64,000 nt of DNA from assembly GCA_016713135.1 (NCBI GenBank), contig JADJPR010000015.1, positions 47,780 through 111,779 of the forward strand, given 5' to 3'. Source of the stretch: Rhodanobacteraceae bacterium (GTDB lineage: Bacteria; Pseudomonadota; Gammaproteobacteria; Xanthomonadales; SZUA-5). The position numbers and the translations under genes were made by a program. Under the pieces are notes generated by a model. That model had not been told where the DNA came from, did no database searches, and worked only from the letters and a program-made list of their open reading frames with translations. Below, piece by piece: positions 35,101 to 43,240 of the stretch (position 1 is its first letter; every line of letters begins with the position of its first letter).

Positions 35101-35206
35101 CGAGCGGCGCGGGCAAGTCGCTGGCTGCCTGCTGCGGCGTGCGCAGGGTCAGCCCCAGGGCGACTGCCAGGCCGAGCAGGAGAGCAGCAATTCGGGTGCG
35201 TCGCAT
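32126..35206 (-). CDS. Giant secreted sialidase/VPS10-like beta-propeller protein with shared C-terminal domain
   Basis: A 1026-residue protein with a signal peptide (about 1-28). Residues ~100-770 are BNR/Asp-box-type propeller repeats (WYSTDAGGFFRDLG, WRSLDGGASFEF, RSADGGLSFQQV, VSNDGGVTFAPM) as in sialidase and VPS10-like photosystem-assembly propellers. The last ~245 residues (32126-32866) form a distinct beta-rich domain with SCPAGFF, GGLNFGGLIDAGQVGFAGF and VVGGYHAPHPFGGVSG, almost repeated in the protein at 49719-53885. No catalytic residues are assignable. It is likely a cell-surface or secreted adhesion/binding protein. The array (CCCTCGCG)8 abuts its stop codon. Confidence 0.75.
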   Translation of the reverse strand: MRRTRIAALLLGLAVALGLTLRTPQQAASDLPAPLDREPGEQGEGFGEWRQRWMDSMLVAAPGVDPRALDAVYRGERMRRHQMERSQKLGAGADPQSLKRFESPAISGVWRERGSSNQSGRTVGYIRDVAGQRGVVMAHGGNVWLGGAQGFVSPNDSATFPQARQIDRVVRNGSDRLLVPSAGDVLGFFTSDNWGSSYEQASGLSATNVWYIRDLETREPTSADVYLLRVEYDFTARNWRARLWYSTDAGGFFRDLGHVGARNHSELFSPRHDSSEVYLLTGNQLQRIVAGSHALQPVSTLPLATVAEADVLTMTGGVTAGGQTFLYVLHSRNAENDTQVWRSLDGGASFEFRGSAATRLFATDSAESSTRDPNLLLVGGVNLFRSADGGLSFQQVSNWPDYYPRPADRLHADIMDIDIIRDAAGMETTWISTDGGTYRSDDYALSVVNQSLTSGLNVGQYYASYTRRSAPHTLMAGAQDQGYQRAFDPPTSGVLPMEQTISGDYGSLTSTDGGNTVWMVYPGFAMVDTATTTPGRGALPRWDFSDNGLAGFEFIPALAAMPGQPNRALLAGGRFGEGSHHQVVELTLANGSITHVADPQSFPTAIGAVAYGANPAIRHVLDTAGRFWTSEAGAPYSTVTPVGPNVTTFRGTDILLDPSRPGRIYVAGAGYSNPAVFVSNDGGVTFAPMANGLPSTLITRLAISQDGRHLFASARLGAFYYDAAAQQWVDLVSAGAPNQHYTDVDYIDALGVARFATYGRGIWDFAVAGAVVVTGPTDEPRLDRYALPTPNPPNASCPAGFFSAVVDDGPGAGLRPGAFGVELVLDAPGTRVLAGGLNFGGLIDAGQVGFAGFTIANAANENQRLNLNLGGSPATSSSASLPVRVRISRRPDATTIVSMLDTTATISLQAAYSTSIDLPPGFYEVTVAPTSGSAGGDPEGQFYFALSTSFVDRPGGGFQGGAVVGGYHAPHPFGGVSGFAAFCLATPHSTSVRVLSQPTYGPTGAKDLRLRVQDAQQRDLVVVPPG

Positions 35207-35556
35207 GGACCTGTGTCCAGTCGGCTACAACTGCGGAGGCGCGAGCATATCCCGTTGGATCTCCCCACCCTACGCGTTCGCATGACGCGAAATGTCGAAA
35301 TCCGTCCGGACAGCAACTCTTGTCCGCAAAGGACGCAAAGGACGCGAAGGAAGCAAGTGCGAGATCAAGCAGAACGGCGAGTTGGTGCCGTGATGGCATT
35401 CCGGGGCTCATGCCCGACGCCAGGCAGTTGATTTTCTTTGCGTCCTTTGCGTCCTTTGCGGACGAGAAATGATCTTTCCCTGGCCCCGAAGCCGGCACCC
35501 GGGAGTCGCGGCAGCCGGCACCCACCCGCGACCACGGTTTCTGGCATCGTTGGCCC
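35207..35556. repeat. Gene-free stretch with AAAGGACGC hairpin
   Basis: The left arm 35322-35352 (GTCCGCAAAGGACGCAAAGG and on) pairs with the right arm 35434-35463 (TTCTTTGCGTCCTTTGCGTC and on) with one or two mismatches. The loop is about 81 nt. It lies between the divergent giant propeller gene and moeA, so it would be in the 5' leader of moeA or of the propeller transcript. Confidence 0.8.
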
Positions 35557-36813
35557 ATGGACGTCGAACAACTGCTTGCATCGCGCGGGGTGCCGATGCG
35601 CATCGGCATCGCCGATGCGCGGGTCGCGATCGCCGCGGGACTGATGAACGCATCGCCCGCGATCGAGCGCGTGGCGCTCGACAGCGCGCGCGGGCGCAGG
35701 CTGGCGGAGGACCTGCGCATCGCGCATGCGCTGCCGCCCTTCGCCAATTCGGCGATGGATGGCTATGCGCTGCGCCACGCAGACCTTGCGTCGGGCCAAC
35801 CCCTGGCCTGCATTGGCGCCAGCCGCGCCGGCGCGCGCTACGCCGGTCAGGTGGGTGCGGGGCAGTGCGTGCGGATCTCCACCGGCGCGGAAATGCCGCC
35901 GGGCGCGGACACCGTGGTGACCCAGGAGAACACCAGCCGCGAGGGCGATCAGGTGTGCGTGCTCCAGCCGCCGGCCGCGGGCGCCCATGTGCGCGCCGCG
36001 GGCGAAGAATGTGCGGCCGACAGCCTGCTGCTGACGCGCGGCAGCCCTCTGGATGCGCGCGCGCTGTCGCTGGCCGCCAGCGCCGGGCGCGCGGAGCTCC
36101 GGGTGCTGGCGCGCCCGCGCGTGGCCATCCTGACCGGCGGCGATGAACTGGCACTGCCGGGCCAGCCGCTGGCGCCTGGCCAGATTTATGACAGCAATGC
36201 CGCGCTGCTGCACGCGCTGGTCGAGGAGGCCGGAGGGCATGCGCTGCCAGCGACCCAGGCCGCGCCAGACGATCCGCAGCGCCTGCTGCACGCCCTTCGG
36301 CGCGCCGCCGCAGCGGCAGACCTGATCCTGACCACTGGTGGCGCCTCGGTCGGCGATCACGACCACCTGCCGCAACTGCTCGCCGAGCACGGCAGCGTGC
36401 ATTTCTGGAAGGTGCGCATGAAGCCCGGCATGCCGGCGCTGTTCGGCGAGATCGGCGGCAAGCCGGTGCTGGCGCTGCCGGGCAATCCGGTCAGCGTCTA
36501 CATGACCTTCCGCGTGCTCGGCGTCCCGGCATTGCAGGCTCTGCAGGGCCATCCGCCGGTGCTGCCGCTGCGCGCACGCGCACGGTTGGAAGCGCCCTTG
36601 CGCAAATCGCATCCGCGCGCCGAGTTCCTGCGCGCGGTGCAGCGGGTGGATGCGGATGGCACCTTGTGCGTACGCGTGTTCACGCAGCAGGAATCGCACC
36701 GTCTGGTCAGTCTGGCGCAGGCCAACGCGCTGGTCTTCCTGGGCGAAGGCGCGGTGGACCTGCCGGCGGGTGCGCTGGTCGAGGTCGAGCCGCTGGAGAC
36801 CATCGGCGCGTGA
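35557..36813 (+). CDS. moeA: Molybdopterin molybdotransferase
   Basis: A 418-residue MoeA, inserting molybdate into adenylylated molybdopterin. FANSAMDGYAL (about 64-74), RISTGAEMPPGADTVV (about 106-121), the MoCF-domain TGGDEL and TTGGASVGDHDHL, and ALPGNPVSVYMTF are all present. Length is typical. Its stop overlaps the next gene's GTG (GTGA), coupling it to the MoeB-like adenylyltransferase. The rest of the Moco genes are not in the window. Confidence 0.95.
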   Translation: MDVEQLLASRGVPMRIGIADARVAIAAGLMNASPAIERVALDSARGRRLAEDLRIAHALPPFANSAMDGYALRHADLASGQPLACIGASRAGARYAGQVGAGQCVRISTGAEMPPGADTVVTQENTSREGDQVCVLQPPAAGAHVRAAGEECAADSLLLTRGSPLDARALSLAASAGRAELRVLARPRVAILTGGDELALPGQPLAPGQIYDSNAALLHALVEEAGGHALPATQAAPDDPQRLLHALRRAAAAADLILTTGGASVGDHDHLPQLLAEHGSVHFWKVRMKPGMPALFGEIGGKPVLALPGNPVSVYMTFRVLGVPALQALQGHPPVLPLRARARLEAPLRKSHPRAEFLRAVQRVDADGTLCVRVFTQQESHRLVSLAQANALVFLGEGAVDLPAGALVEVEPLETIGA

Positions 36814-37940
36814 GCACGATCCGCCGCATCGATGTGCACACCGCGCTCGCGCGCCAGCGCGCCGGCGCGCTGGTGGTGGATGTGCGCGAAATCGGCGAAT
36901 GGGCCGCGGGGAGCGTCCCCGATGCGCTGCTGCTGCCGAAGAGCCGCTTTCAGTCCTCGCTGTCTGAATTGCCGCCGGAGCGTCGCGGTGACCTGCTGCT
37001 GCTGTGCGCCGCCGGCGCGCGCGCGACCGCCTGCGCCGAGATGCTGGCGCGCGCGGGCATCGCCTCGGCGACGGTGATCGACGGCGGCTTCCGTGCCTGG
37101 CAGGCGGCCGGCCTGCCGGTGTACCTGCCGCAGGACCCGGATGCCGACTTGCTGCGTCGCTACGCCCGCCAGATCGTGTTGCCCGAAGTCGGCGCGGCTG
37201 GCCAGAAGGCGCTCGCCGCGGCGCAGGTGCTGCTGGTGGGTGCCGGTGGGTTGGGTTCGCCGGTGGCGCTGTACCTTGCCGCGGCCGGTGTCGGCACGCT
37301 GCGGCTGGTGGACGATGACCGCGTCGACGAGAGCAACCTCCAGCGCCAGGTGCTGCACACCACGGCGCGCGTCGGCCAGCCCAAGGTCAATTCCGCCCGT
37401 GAGACCCTGACCGCGTTGAACCCGGCGCTGAAGGTCGATGCCATCGAAGCGCGCGTGCACTCGGAGAATGTCGATGCGCTGGTCGCGGGTTGCGCCCTGA
37501 TCGTCGACGGCTCGGACAACCTGGCGACGCGCTACTTGCTCAGCGACGCCTCGGTCAAGCATGGCCTGCCGCTGGTGTATGCCGCAGTCGAGCGCTTCAG
37601 CGGCCAGGTGGGCGTGTTCCACCCCGCCTCCGCGCGCGGCACCGCGCCGTGCTATCGCTGCCTGTTCCCCGAACCCCCGCCGCCCGAGCAGGCACCCAAC
37701 TGCGCCGAGGTCGGTGTGCTCGGCGTGCTTCCCGGCCTGCTCGGCCTGCTGCAGGCCAACGAGGCCCTGAAGCTGCTGCTCGGCATCGGCGAACCACTGA
37801 TTGGCCGCCTGCTGCTGGTCGATGCGCTCGGCGCGCGCTTCCGCGAACTCAAGCTCCCCGCCGACCCCGACTGCGCTGTTTGCGCCCCCGGACGCGCATT
37901 CCCGGGTTATGTGGATTACGCGGCGTTCTGCGCGGGGTGA
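36810..37940 (+). CDS. moeB: Rhodanese-ThiF fusion: molybdopterin-synthase adenylyltransferase MoeB
   Basis: A 376-residue protein. Residues ~5-105 form a rhodanese domain with catalytic Cys66 in LLCAAGARA. Residues ~112-370 form a ThiF/MoeB E1-like domain: ATP loop GAGGLGSP (about 144-151), arginine finger SNLQRQVLH, and zinc-binding pairs CYRC and CAVC. MoeB adenylates the C-terminal Gly-Gly of MoaD; a fused rhodanese can supply sulfur. The order rhodanese-ThiF is opposite to eukaryotic MOCS3. The GTG at 36810 overlaps the moeA stop. Confidence 0.92.
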   Translation: MSTIRRIDVHTALARQRAGALVVDVREIGEWAAGSVPDALLLPKSRFQSSLSELPPERRGDLLLLCAAGARATACAEMLARAGIASATVIDGGFRAWQAAGLPVYLPQDPDADLLRRYARQIVLPEVGAAGQKALAAAQVLLVGAGGLGSPVALYLAAAGVGTLRLVDDDRVDESNLQRQVLHTTARVGQPKVNSARETLTALNPALKVDAIEARVHSENVDALVAGCALIVDGSDNLATRYLLSDASVKHGLPLVYAAVERFSGQVGVFHPASARGTAPCYRCLFPEPPPPEQAPNCAEVGVLGVLPGLLGLLQANEALKLLLGIGEPLIGRLLLVDALGARFRELKLPADPDCAVCAPGRAFPGYVDYAAFCAG

Positions 37941-37995
37941 ACTGGAAGCGCCGGCATTCTTGCTGGCTGCGCGAGCCTGCCGAAACCGGTGCTGG

Positions 37996-38305
37996 CTACG
38001 CCTTCGGATGCAGCTTCATCGCCAACTCATAGCGCGCCAGCTGCTCCGGGGTGACGGTGGCCTGGTGGCGCGCCTTCCAGTCCTCGTAGGGCATGCCGTA
38101 GACCCGCTGCCGCGCGGCGTCCTTGTTCACTGGCGCGCCGACATCGGCGGCTGCCTGCTGGTACCAGTCGGCCAGGCAGTTGCGGCAGAAGCCGGCCAAG
38201 ATCATCAAATCGATGTTCTGCGCGTCGGTGCGTTGCTGCAGGTGCCTCGATGGCATCGCTGGTGGCATCGCGCGCGCCCTGCGCTTCGGGTTCGTTGCAG
38301 GCCAT
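37996..38305 (-). pseudogene. DUF1244 family protein with one-base frameshift
   Basis: The C-terminal part (from about 38243 down) reads LQQRTDAQNIDLMILAGFCRNCLADW and KDAARQRVYGMPYEDWKARHQ, the DUF1244 signature. The family N-terminus (MACNEPEAQGARDATSDAIE) is in the other frame, with ATG at 38305. The switch falls at 38243-38250. The span of 310 bp is one base more than 103 codons, the family's normal length. The function of DUF1244 is unknown. As read, only a shortened 90-codon frame from an internal start would be made. Confidence 0.78.
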
Positions 38306-38462
38306 GGTTCGGCAACCTTCGATGACTGATGGGTGCAAGCCTAGCCGATGACCCCCGAACTGGCAGCCTCCGGCTTCTGCGACCCGAGTCCCGAGTTCAG
38401 GTACTCCGTGCATAATTCCGCGCTCACTCTTCTGGGCCGCGCTCCGGTGCGGGCAAACATCC

Positions 38463-39329
38463 ATGACGGCCAGGTTGCTGGACGGCAAGCGCATTGCCGA
38501 TGAGTTGATCGAGAACATCCGGCTTCGCGTGCGGGCACGGGTGCGTGCGGGCGAGGGCGCGCCGGGTCTCGCGGTGGTGCTGGTCGGCGACAATCCGGCC
38601 TCGCATGTCTACGTGCGCAACAAGCGGCGAGCCTGCGAGCGCGCCGGCTTCGTCACCCGCGACCACGACCTTCCGGCCAGCACCAGCGAGTCGGAACTGC
38701 TGGCGCTGATCGATGAGCTGAACGCGGCCGACGACATCCACGGCATCCTGGTGCAGTTGCCGTTGCCGCCGCAGATCGATGCGCGCACGGTGATCCAGCG
38801 GATCTCGCCGCGCAAGGATGTCGACGGTTTCCACCCGGAGAATGTGGGCCGCCTGGCGCAGCGGGAGCCGGGACTGCGCCCGTGCACGCCGAAGGGTGTC
38901 ATGACGCTGCTCTCGCACACCGACAAGCCGGTACGCGGGCGCGATGCGCTGGTGGTCGGCGTTTCCAACCATGTCGGCCGCCCAATGGTGCTGGAACTGC
39001 TGCTGGCAGGTGCCACGGTCACCGCGGCGCATCGGTTCACCCAGGACTTGCGCTTCCATGTCGAACGCGCCGATTTGCTCGTCGTCGCGGTCGGCCGCCC
39101 CGGGCTGGTACCGGGTGCCTGGGTCAAGCCCGGTGCGGTGGTCATCGATGTCGGCATCAACCGGCTGGCGGACGGCAAGCTGGTCGGCGACATCGAGTTC
39201 GCGCCCGCGGCCGAGCGTGCCGCCTGGATCACGCCGGTGCCGGGTGGCGTGGGTCCGATGACGGTCGCCACCCTGCTGCAGAACACCCTCGAAGCCTGCG
39301 AAACCGCCGTGCCCAACGGCCTGGCGTAG
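38463..39329 (+). CDS. folD: Methylenetetrahydrofolate dehydrogenase/cyclohydrolase
   Basis: A 288-residue FolD, interconverting 5,10-methylene-, methenyl- and 10-formyl-tetrahydrofolate with NADP. VYVRNKRRACERAGF contains the catalytic Tyr and Lys (about 51-56). HGILVQLPLPPQI and RKDVDGFHPENVG are diagnostic, and the cofactor loop GVSNHVGRP departs slightly from the usual GxSxIVGxP. The C-terminal signature VTPVPGGVGPMT is present as ITPVPGGVGPMTVATL. It starts about 160 bp upstream-divergent from the DUF1244 gene. Confidence 0.96.
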   Translation: MTARLLDGKRIADELIENIRLRVRARVRAGEGAPGLAVVLVGDNPASHVYVRNKRRACERAGFVTRDHDLPASTSESELLALIDELNAADDIHGILVQLPLPPQIDARTVIQRISPRKDVDGFHPENVGRLAQREPGLRPCTPKGVMTLLSHTDKPVRGRDALVVGVSNHVGRPMVLELLLAGATVTAAHRFTQDLRFHVERADLLVVAVGRPGLVPGAWVKPGAVVIDVGINRLADGKLVGDIEFAPAAERAAWITPVPGGVGPMTVATLLQNTLEACETAVPNGLA

Positions 39330-39363
39330 ACTGCGCGCCGATCGACCGCACGGTTTTTCCCCA

Positions 39364-40227
39364 ATGCCCATTTCCTTTCCGCGCCGCGTCCTGCTGTTGC
39401 TGCTTCCGTTGGCGCTCGGCGCCTGCGCCTCGCTGGTCGATCGCGCCTCCGCCAATCTCGGGCGCCAGCTGTCGGCGGGCATCCTCGACCATGACGATCC
39501 GGCCACGGTGGCCGCGGGCCTGCCGGCCTACCTGCTGTTGCTGGACGGCCTGAACCACGATGGCGAGCCGAATCCGGCGCGCCTGTGCCTGGCGGCGGAC
39601 CTCTACGGCGCCTACGCCGGGTCCTTTGTCGACGAGCCTGAGCGCGCCAAGCGCCTGGCGCGGCGCGCCTTCGACTACGCCGCGCGCGCCGCCTGCGCCA
39701 CCGATGCCGGCTGGTGCGGCATCGAGAGGCGCAAGTTCGAAGAGGTCGAGGCCGCGGTGGCGCAGGCAGACGCTGGCCACTCGGATGCGTTGTTCTGCCT
39801 GGGCAGCGCCTGGGCTGGTGACATCCAGGCGCATGCGGACGACTGGAACGCGATCGCTGCCATCCCGAAGGCGCGCCGCGTGATCGAGCGCGCGGTGGAA
39901 CTGGTGCCTGACGGACGCGACGGTCAGGGTCAGTTGTATCTCGGTGTGATGAACTCGCTGCTGCCGCCGGCGTATGGCGGCAAACCGGAACTGGCGCAGC
40001 AGTACTTCGAGCAGGCGCTCGAGCGCTCGGGCGGCCGCAACCAGATGGTGCGCGTATTGTATGCGCGCCATTACGCGCGGCTGGTGTTCGACCAGGCACT
40101 GCACGATCGCCTGGTCGCCGAGGCGCTGGCGGCCGATCCGAAGGTGCCCGGGCTGACATTGATGAACACGCTGGCGCAACGTCAGGCGCTGGTGCTGCAA
40201 ACCACCTCGAAGGACTATTTCGAATGA
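39364..40227 (+). CDS. tatT: TRAP transporter-associated lipoprotein TatT
   Basis: A 287-residue lipoprotein (lipobox LGAC, Cys21) of the TatT family (TRAP-T component), an alpha-helical TPR-like fold. Conserved features are AADLYGAYAGSFVDEPERAKRLARRA, LFCLGSAWAGDIQAHADDWNAIA and GGKPELAQQYFEQAL. In Treponema TatT forms a trimer that binds the periplasmic TRAP substrate protein TatP/DctP. The gene overlaps dctP by 4 nt (ATGA). It is 34 bp downstream of folD. Confidence 0.88.
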   Translation: MPISFPRRVLLLLLPLALGACASLVDRASANLGRQLSAGILDHDDPATVAAGLPAYLLLLDGLNHDGEPNPARLCLAADLYGAYAGSFVDEPERAKRLARRAFDYAARAACATDAGWCGIERRKFEEVEAAVAQADAGHSDALFCLGSAWAGDIQAHADDWNAIAAIPKARRVIERAVELVPDGRDGQGQLYLGVMNSLLPPAYGGKPELAQQYFEQALERSGGRNQMVRVLYARHYARLVFDQALHDRLVAEALAADPKVPGLTLMNTLAQRQALVLQTTSKDYFE

Positions 40228-41216
40228 TCAGGATGTACGCGCTGGCATTGTGCGCCGCGCTTGGTTGGGGCGGCATCGCGGATGCGGCGTCGCTCAAGAT
40301 CGCCACGCTGGCGCCGGAAGGCAGTTCCTGGATGCGCGAGATGCGCGCCGCCGGCGAGGCGGTGAAGACCGCCACCGCGGGCCGGGTGGAGCTCAAGTTC
40401 TTCCCTGGCGGCGTGATGGGCAACAGCGACACCGTGCTGCGCAAGATCAAGCTCGGCCAGCTCAATGGCGGCGCCTTCGCCGCAAGCGAACTGACCGCGG
40501 TCTACCCGGACGTTGCGGTGTTTGGCTTGCCTTTCATCTTCGAAAACGTGGAGGCTGTGCGCAAGGCGCGCACTGCGCTGGACCCGGTGATCAAGGCCGG
40601 GTTCGAGCAGAACGGCATGGTCGCGGCGGGCATCACGGGCGGCGGTTTCATCTACCTGATGAGCACCAAGTCGATCGCCACCCAGGCCGAGATCCGCGCC
40701 ACCAAGGTGTGGGTGCCGGAGGGCGACACCATCGGCCGCATCGCCTTCGAAGAGGCCGGCATCACCCCGGTGTCGCTGGCGCTGGGTGATGTCTACACCA
40801 GTCTGCAGACCGGTCTGGTCGAGACCGTCGGCAACACCACCACGGGCGCAGTGGCCTTCCAGTGGGCGACCAAGCTCAAGTACATGGTCGACCTGCCGGT
40901 GTCCTACACCGTGGGTATCCTGACCTTCGACAAGAAGGCGCTCGACAAGCTCTCCGCGGAGGACCGCGCGGCGGTCATCGCCAGCGTCGAGGCGGCCTTC
41001 GCGCGGCTGGAGACGCTGAATGCGGCGGATGACCTGGCCACCCGCGAGACCTTGAAGAATGAGGGCATCGCGATTGTCCCGCCGCAGCCGGAAGCGGCGC
41101 AGGCCTGGCGCGATGTCGGCAGCCGCACGATGGCGCGGATGCAGGACGAGGGCCAATTGTCGGCGGCCATCCTGGATGCGCTGAAGCAGGCGGGCGTGGC
41201 GGGCGGCAGCCGCTGA
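40224..41216 (+). CDS. dctP: TRAP transporter substrate-binding protein DctP
   Basis: A 330-residue periplasmic binding protein with a signal peptide (about 1-21, GGIADAAS). It has LKIATLAPEGSSWMREMRAAGEAV, GRVELKFFPGGVMGNSDTVLRKIKLGQLNGG and the C-terminal SVSYTVGILTFDKKALDKL-like stretch of DctP family 7. The substrate is unknown; TatT-linked DctP proteins are thought to bind hydrophobic ligands. It shares 4 nt with tatT and 1 nt with dctQ. Confidence 0.92.
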   Translation: MIRMYALALCAALGWGGIADAASLKIATLAPEGSSWMREMRAAGEAVKTATAGRVELKFFPGGVMGNSDTVLRKIKLGQLNGGAFAASELTAVYPDVAVFGLPFIFENVEAVRKARTALDPVIKAGFEQNGMVAAGITGGGFIYLMSTKSIATQAEIRATKVWVPEGDTIGRIAFEEAGITPVSLALGDVYTSLQTGLVETVGNTTTGAVAFQWATKLKYMVDLPVSYTVGILTFDKKALDKLSAEDRAAVIASVEAAFARLETLNAADDLATRETLKNEGIAIVPPQPEAAQAWRDVGSRTMARMQDEGQLSAAILDALKQAGVAGGSR

Positions 41217-41701
41217 TGAGTTACCTTGGCGTCCTGGCGCGGATCGTCGCGCGAATCGAGGACGCCCTGCTGGCTGCGCTCGGCCTTGGCCTGCTGGCCG
41301 CAGCGGCGGCGCAACTGGGTTTCCGCCTTTACGGCAGCGGCCCGGTGTGGCTGGATCCGCTGATGCGGCTGGCCACGCTGTGGCTGGCGCTGATCGGCGC
41401 GCTGGTGGCCACCCGCGAGGGTCGCCAGTTGCATATCGACGTGCTCGCCAGCCGGTTGAAGGGCTGGCTCGGGCACACCGCGCGGATCGTCGTCGCACTG
41501 TTCACGGCGAGCATCTGCGCCCTGCTGGCGCAAGCCAGCTGGACCCTGATGCAACTGGAACGCGAGGGCGGCAGCGAGATCTTCACCGGCGTGCCGGTGT
41601 GGATGGCGCTCGCGGTGCTGCCCATCGTGTTCGGATTGATGACCCTGCATGCGCTGGCGCACGTCGTGCGTGCGCCGCAGCCGCCCGGGCCGGCGTCATG
41701 A
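41216..41701 (+). CDS. dctQ: TRAP transporter small permease DctQ
   Basis: A 161-residue membrane protein with four predicted transmembrane helices (about 18-38, 50-68, 88-108, 128-150), and the conserved LWLALIGALVATREGRQLHIDV region of DctQ. It partners DctM to import substrates with a Na+ gradient. Stop overlaps dctM's ATG (ATGA). Confidence 0.9.
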   Translation: MSYLGVLARIVARIEDALLAALGLGLLAAAAAQLGFRLYGSGPVWLDPLMRLATLWLALIGALVATREGRQLHIDVLASRLKGWLGHTARIVVALFTASICALLAQASWTLMQLEREGGSEIFTGVPVWMALAVLPIVFGLMTLHALAHVVRAPQPPGPAS

Positions 41702-42981
41702 TCGTCCTGATTGCGCTTGGGCTGCTGTTGCTGGCGCTGATGGGGGCGCCGTTCTTTGCGCTGATCGGCGCGGTCGCGCTGCTCGGCTTCCACGACCAGG
41801 GCTATGACCTGGCCATCGTCGCGGTCGAGATCAACCGCCTTGGCGAGATGCCGGTGCTGGTGGCGATCCCGCTCTTCACCCTGGCCGGCTACCTGCTCAG
41901 CGAAAGCCAGGCACCCAGGCGCCTGGTGCGTCTGACCCAGGCGCTGGTCGGCTGGATGCCGGGCGGGCTGGCGATCGTCGCGCTGGTCGCGAGCGCATTG
42001 TTCACGGCGCTGACCGGTGCCTCGGGTGTGACCATCGTGGCACTCGGCGCCGTGCTGTTCCCGGCCCTGCTGCACGGGCGCTACAGCGAGAAATTCGGCC
42101 TCGGTCTGGTCACGGCCTCCGGCAGCCTGGGCCTGCTGTTCCGCCCCTCGCTGCCGTTGATCATTTACGGCGTGGTCGCGCAGCAGCTCAACACCAGCCC
42201 GCCGGTGTCGGTCGAGGACCTGTTCCTGGCCGGCATCATCCCGGGCGTGCTGATGTTGCTGGTGCTCAGTGTCTACGCGATCACCCAGTCGCCGAAAATC
42301 CCACGCGAGGAGCGCCGCTTCGTCCCGGCCGAGGCGCGTGCTGCGCTGTGGGATACGCGCTGGGAACTGCCGCTGCCCTTTCTGGTGCTGGGCGGAATCT
42401 ATTCCGGGCGGATTGCGCCCTCGGAGGCGGCCACCCTGACGGCGGTCTACGTCTTCGTGGTGACGGTCCTGGTCCGTCGCGAAATCCCGTGGAAGCGCCT
42501 GCCGCTGATCGTGCGCGAGGCGATGATGCTGGTCGGCGGCATCCTGCTGATCCTTGGCACCGCCTTCGCGCTGACCAACTACCTGATCGACGCCGAGATC
42601 CCGACCAAGCTGTTCGACTGGGTGCAGACCCACGTCAGCCAGAAGTGGATCTTTCTGCTCGCGCTGAATGCCTTCCTGCTGTTCTTCGGCATGCTGCTCG
42701 AAGGTTACCCGGCCATCGTGGTGCTGACCCCGCTGGTGCTGCCGATCGCCACCGGCTACGGCATGGACCCGGTGCATTTCGGCATCCTGTTCCTCGCCAA
42801 CCTGCAGATCGGCCTGTTCCTCGCGCCACTCGGCATGAATCTGTTCATCGCCAGCTACCGCTTCCGCAAGCCCGTCACCGAGGTGATCCGCGCGAGCTGG
42901 CCCTTCTTCCTGCTGCTGTTCGCCTGCGCGCTGGCGATCACCTATGTGCCGTGGCTGTCGCTGGCGTTGCTGGGGCGGTGA
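41698..42981 (+). CDS. dctM: TRAP transporter large permease DctM
   Basis: A 427-residue membrane protein with about 11-12 helices. The signature VAIPLFTLAGYLLSES and ALFTALTGASGVTIVALG (about 50-67 and 99-116) and the C-terminal FLFFGMLLEGYPAIVVLTPLVLP identify DctM. ATG at 41698 overlaps the dctQ stop. The four-gene tatT-dctPQM unit is fully overlapping, so expression is surely joint. Confidence 0.93.
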   Translation: MIVLIALGLLLLALMGAPFFALIGAVALLGFHDQGYDLAIVAVEINRLGEMPVLVAIPLFTLAGYLLSESQAPRRLVRLTQALVGWMPGGLAIVALVASALFTALTGASGVTIVALGAVLFPALLHGRYSEKFGLGLVTASGSLGLLFRPSLPLIIYGVVAQQLNTSPPVSVEDLFLAGIIPGVLMLLVLSVYAITQSPKIPREERRFVPAEARAALWDTRWELPLPFLVLGGIYSGRIAPSEAATLTAVYVFVVTVLVRREIPWKRLPLIVREAMMLVGGILLILGTAFALTNYLIDAEIPTKLFDWVQTHVSQKWIFLLALNAFLLFFGMLLEGYPAIVVLTPLVLPIATGYGMDPVHFGILFLANLQIGLFLAPLGMNLFIASYRFRKPVTEVIRASWPFFLLLFACALAITYVPWLSLALLGR

Positions 42982-43030
42982 AGCCTCCAGCCGCAACTTT
43001 GAGCTAAGCTGCGGACTCGGAGGTGCCTGG

Positions 43031-43240
43031 ATGAAACTGACATTCGAGGTCGAGCAGGAACTGGACGGCCGCTGGATCGCCGAAGTGCCTGAACTGCCCG
43101 GCGTTCTCGCTTATGGGGTGTCTGGTGCCGAGGCGATGGCCCGGGCGGAAGCACTCGCGCTGCGCGTACTTGCCGAACGCATTGAACATGGCGAGGTCGT
43201 CCCCATGGCGTTGCAGATCGAGCTTCCCACGGCGGCATGA
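43031..43240 (+). CDS. hicB: HicB-family antitoxin
   Basis: A 69-residue protein: KLTFEVEQELDGRWIAEVPELPGVLAYG is the partial-RNase-H-like HicB fold (substrate-mimic domain), and no C-terminal DNA-binding helix is seen, so it is a short HicB. A CGGAGG ribosome site precedes the ATG. It is followed by hicA with a 4-nt overlap. HicB neutralises HicA by blocking its active site. Confidence 0.85.
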   Translation: MKLTFEVEQELDGRWIAEVPELPGVLAYGVSGAEAMARAEALALRVLAERIEHGEVVPMALQIELPTAA

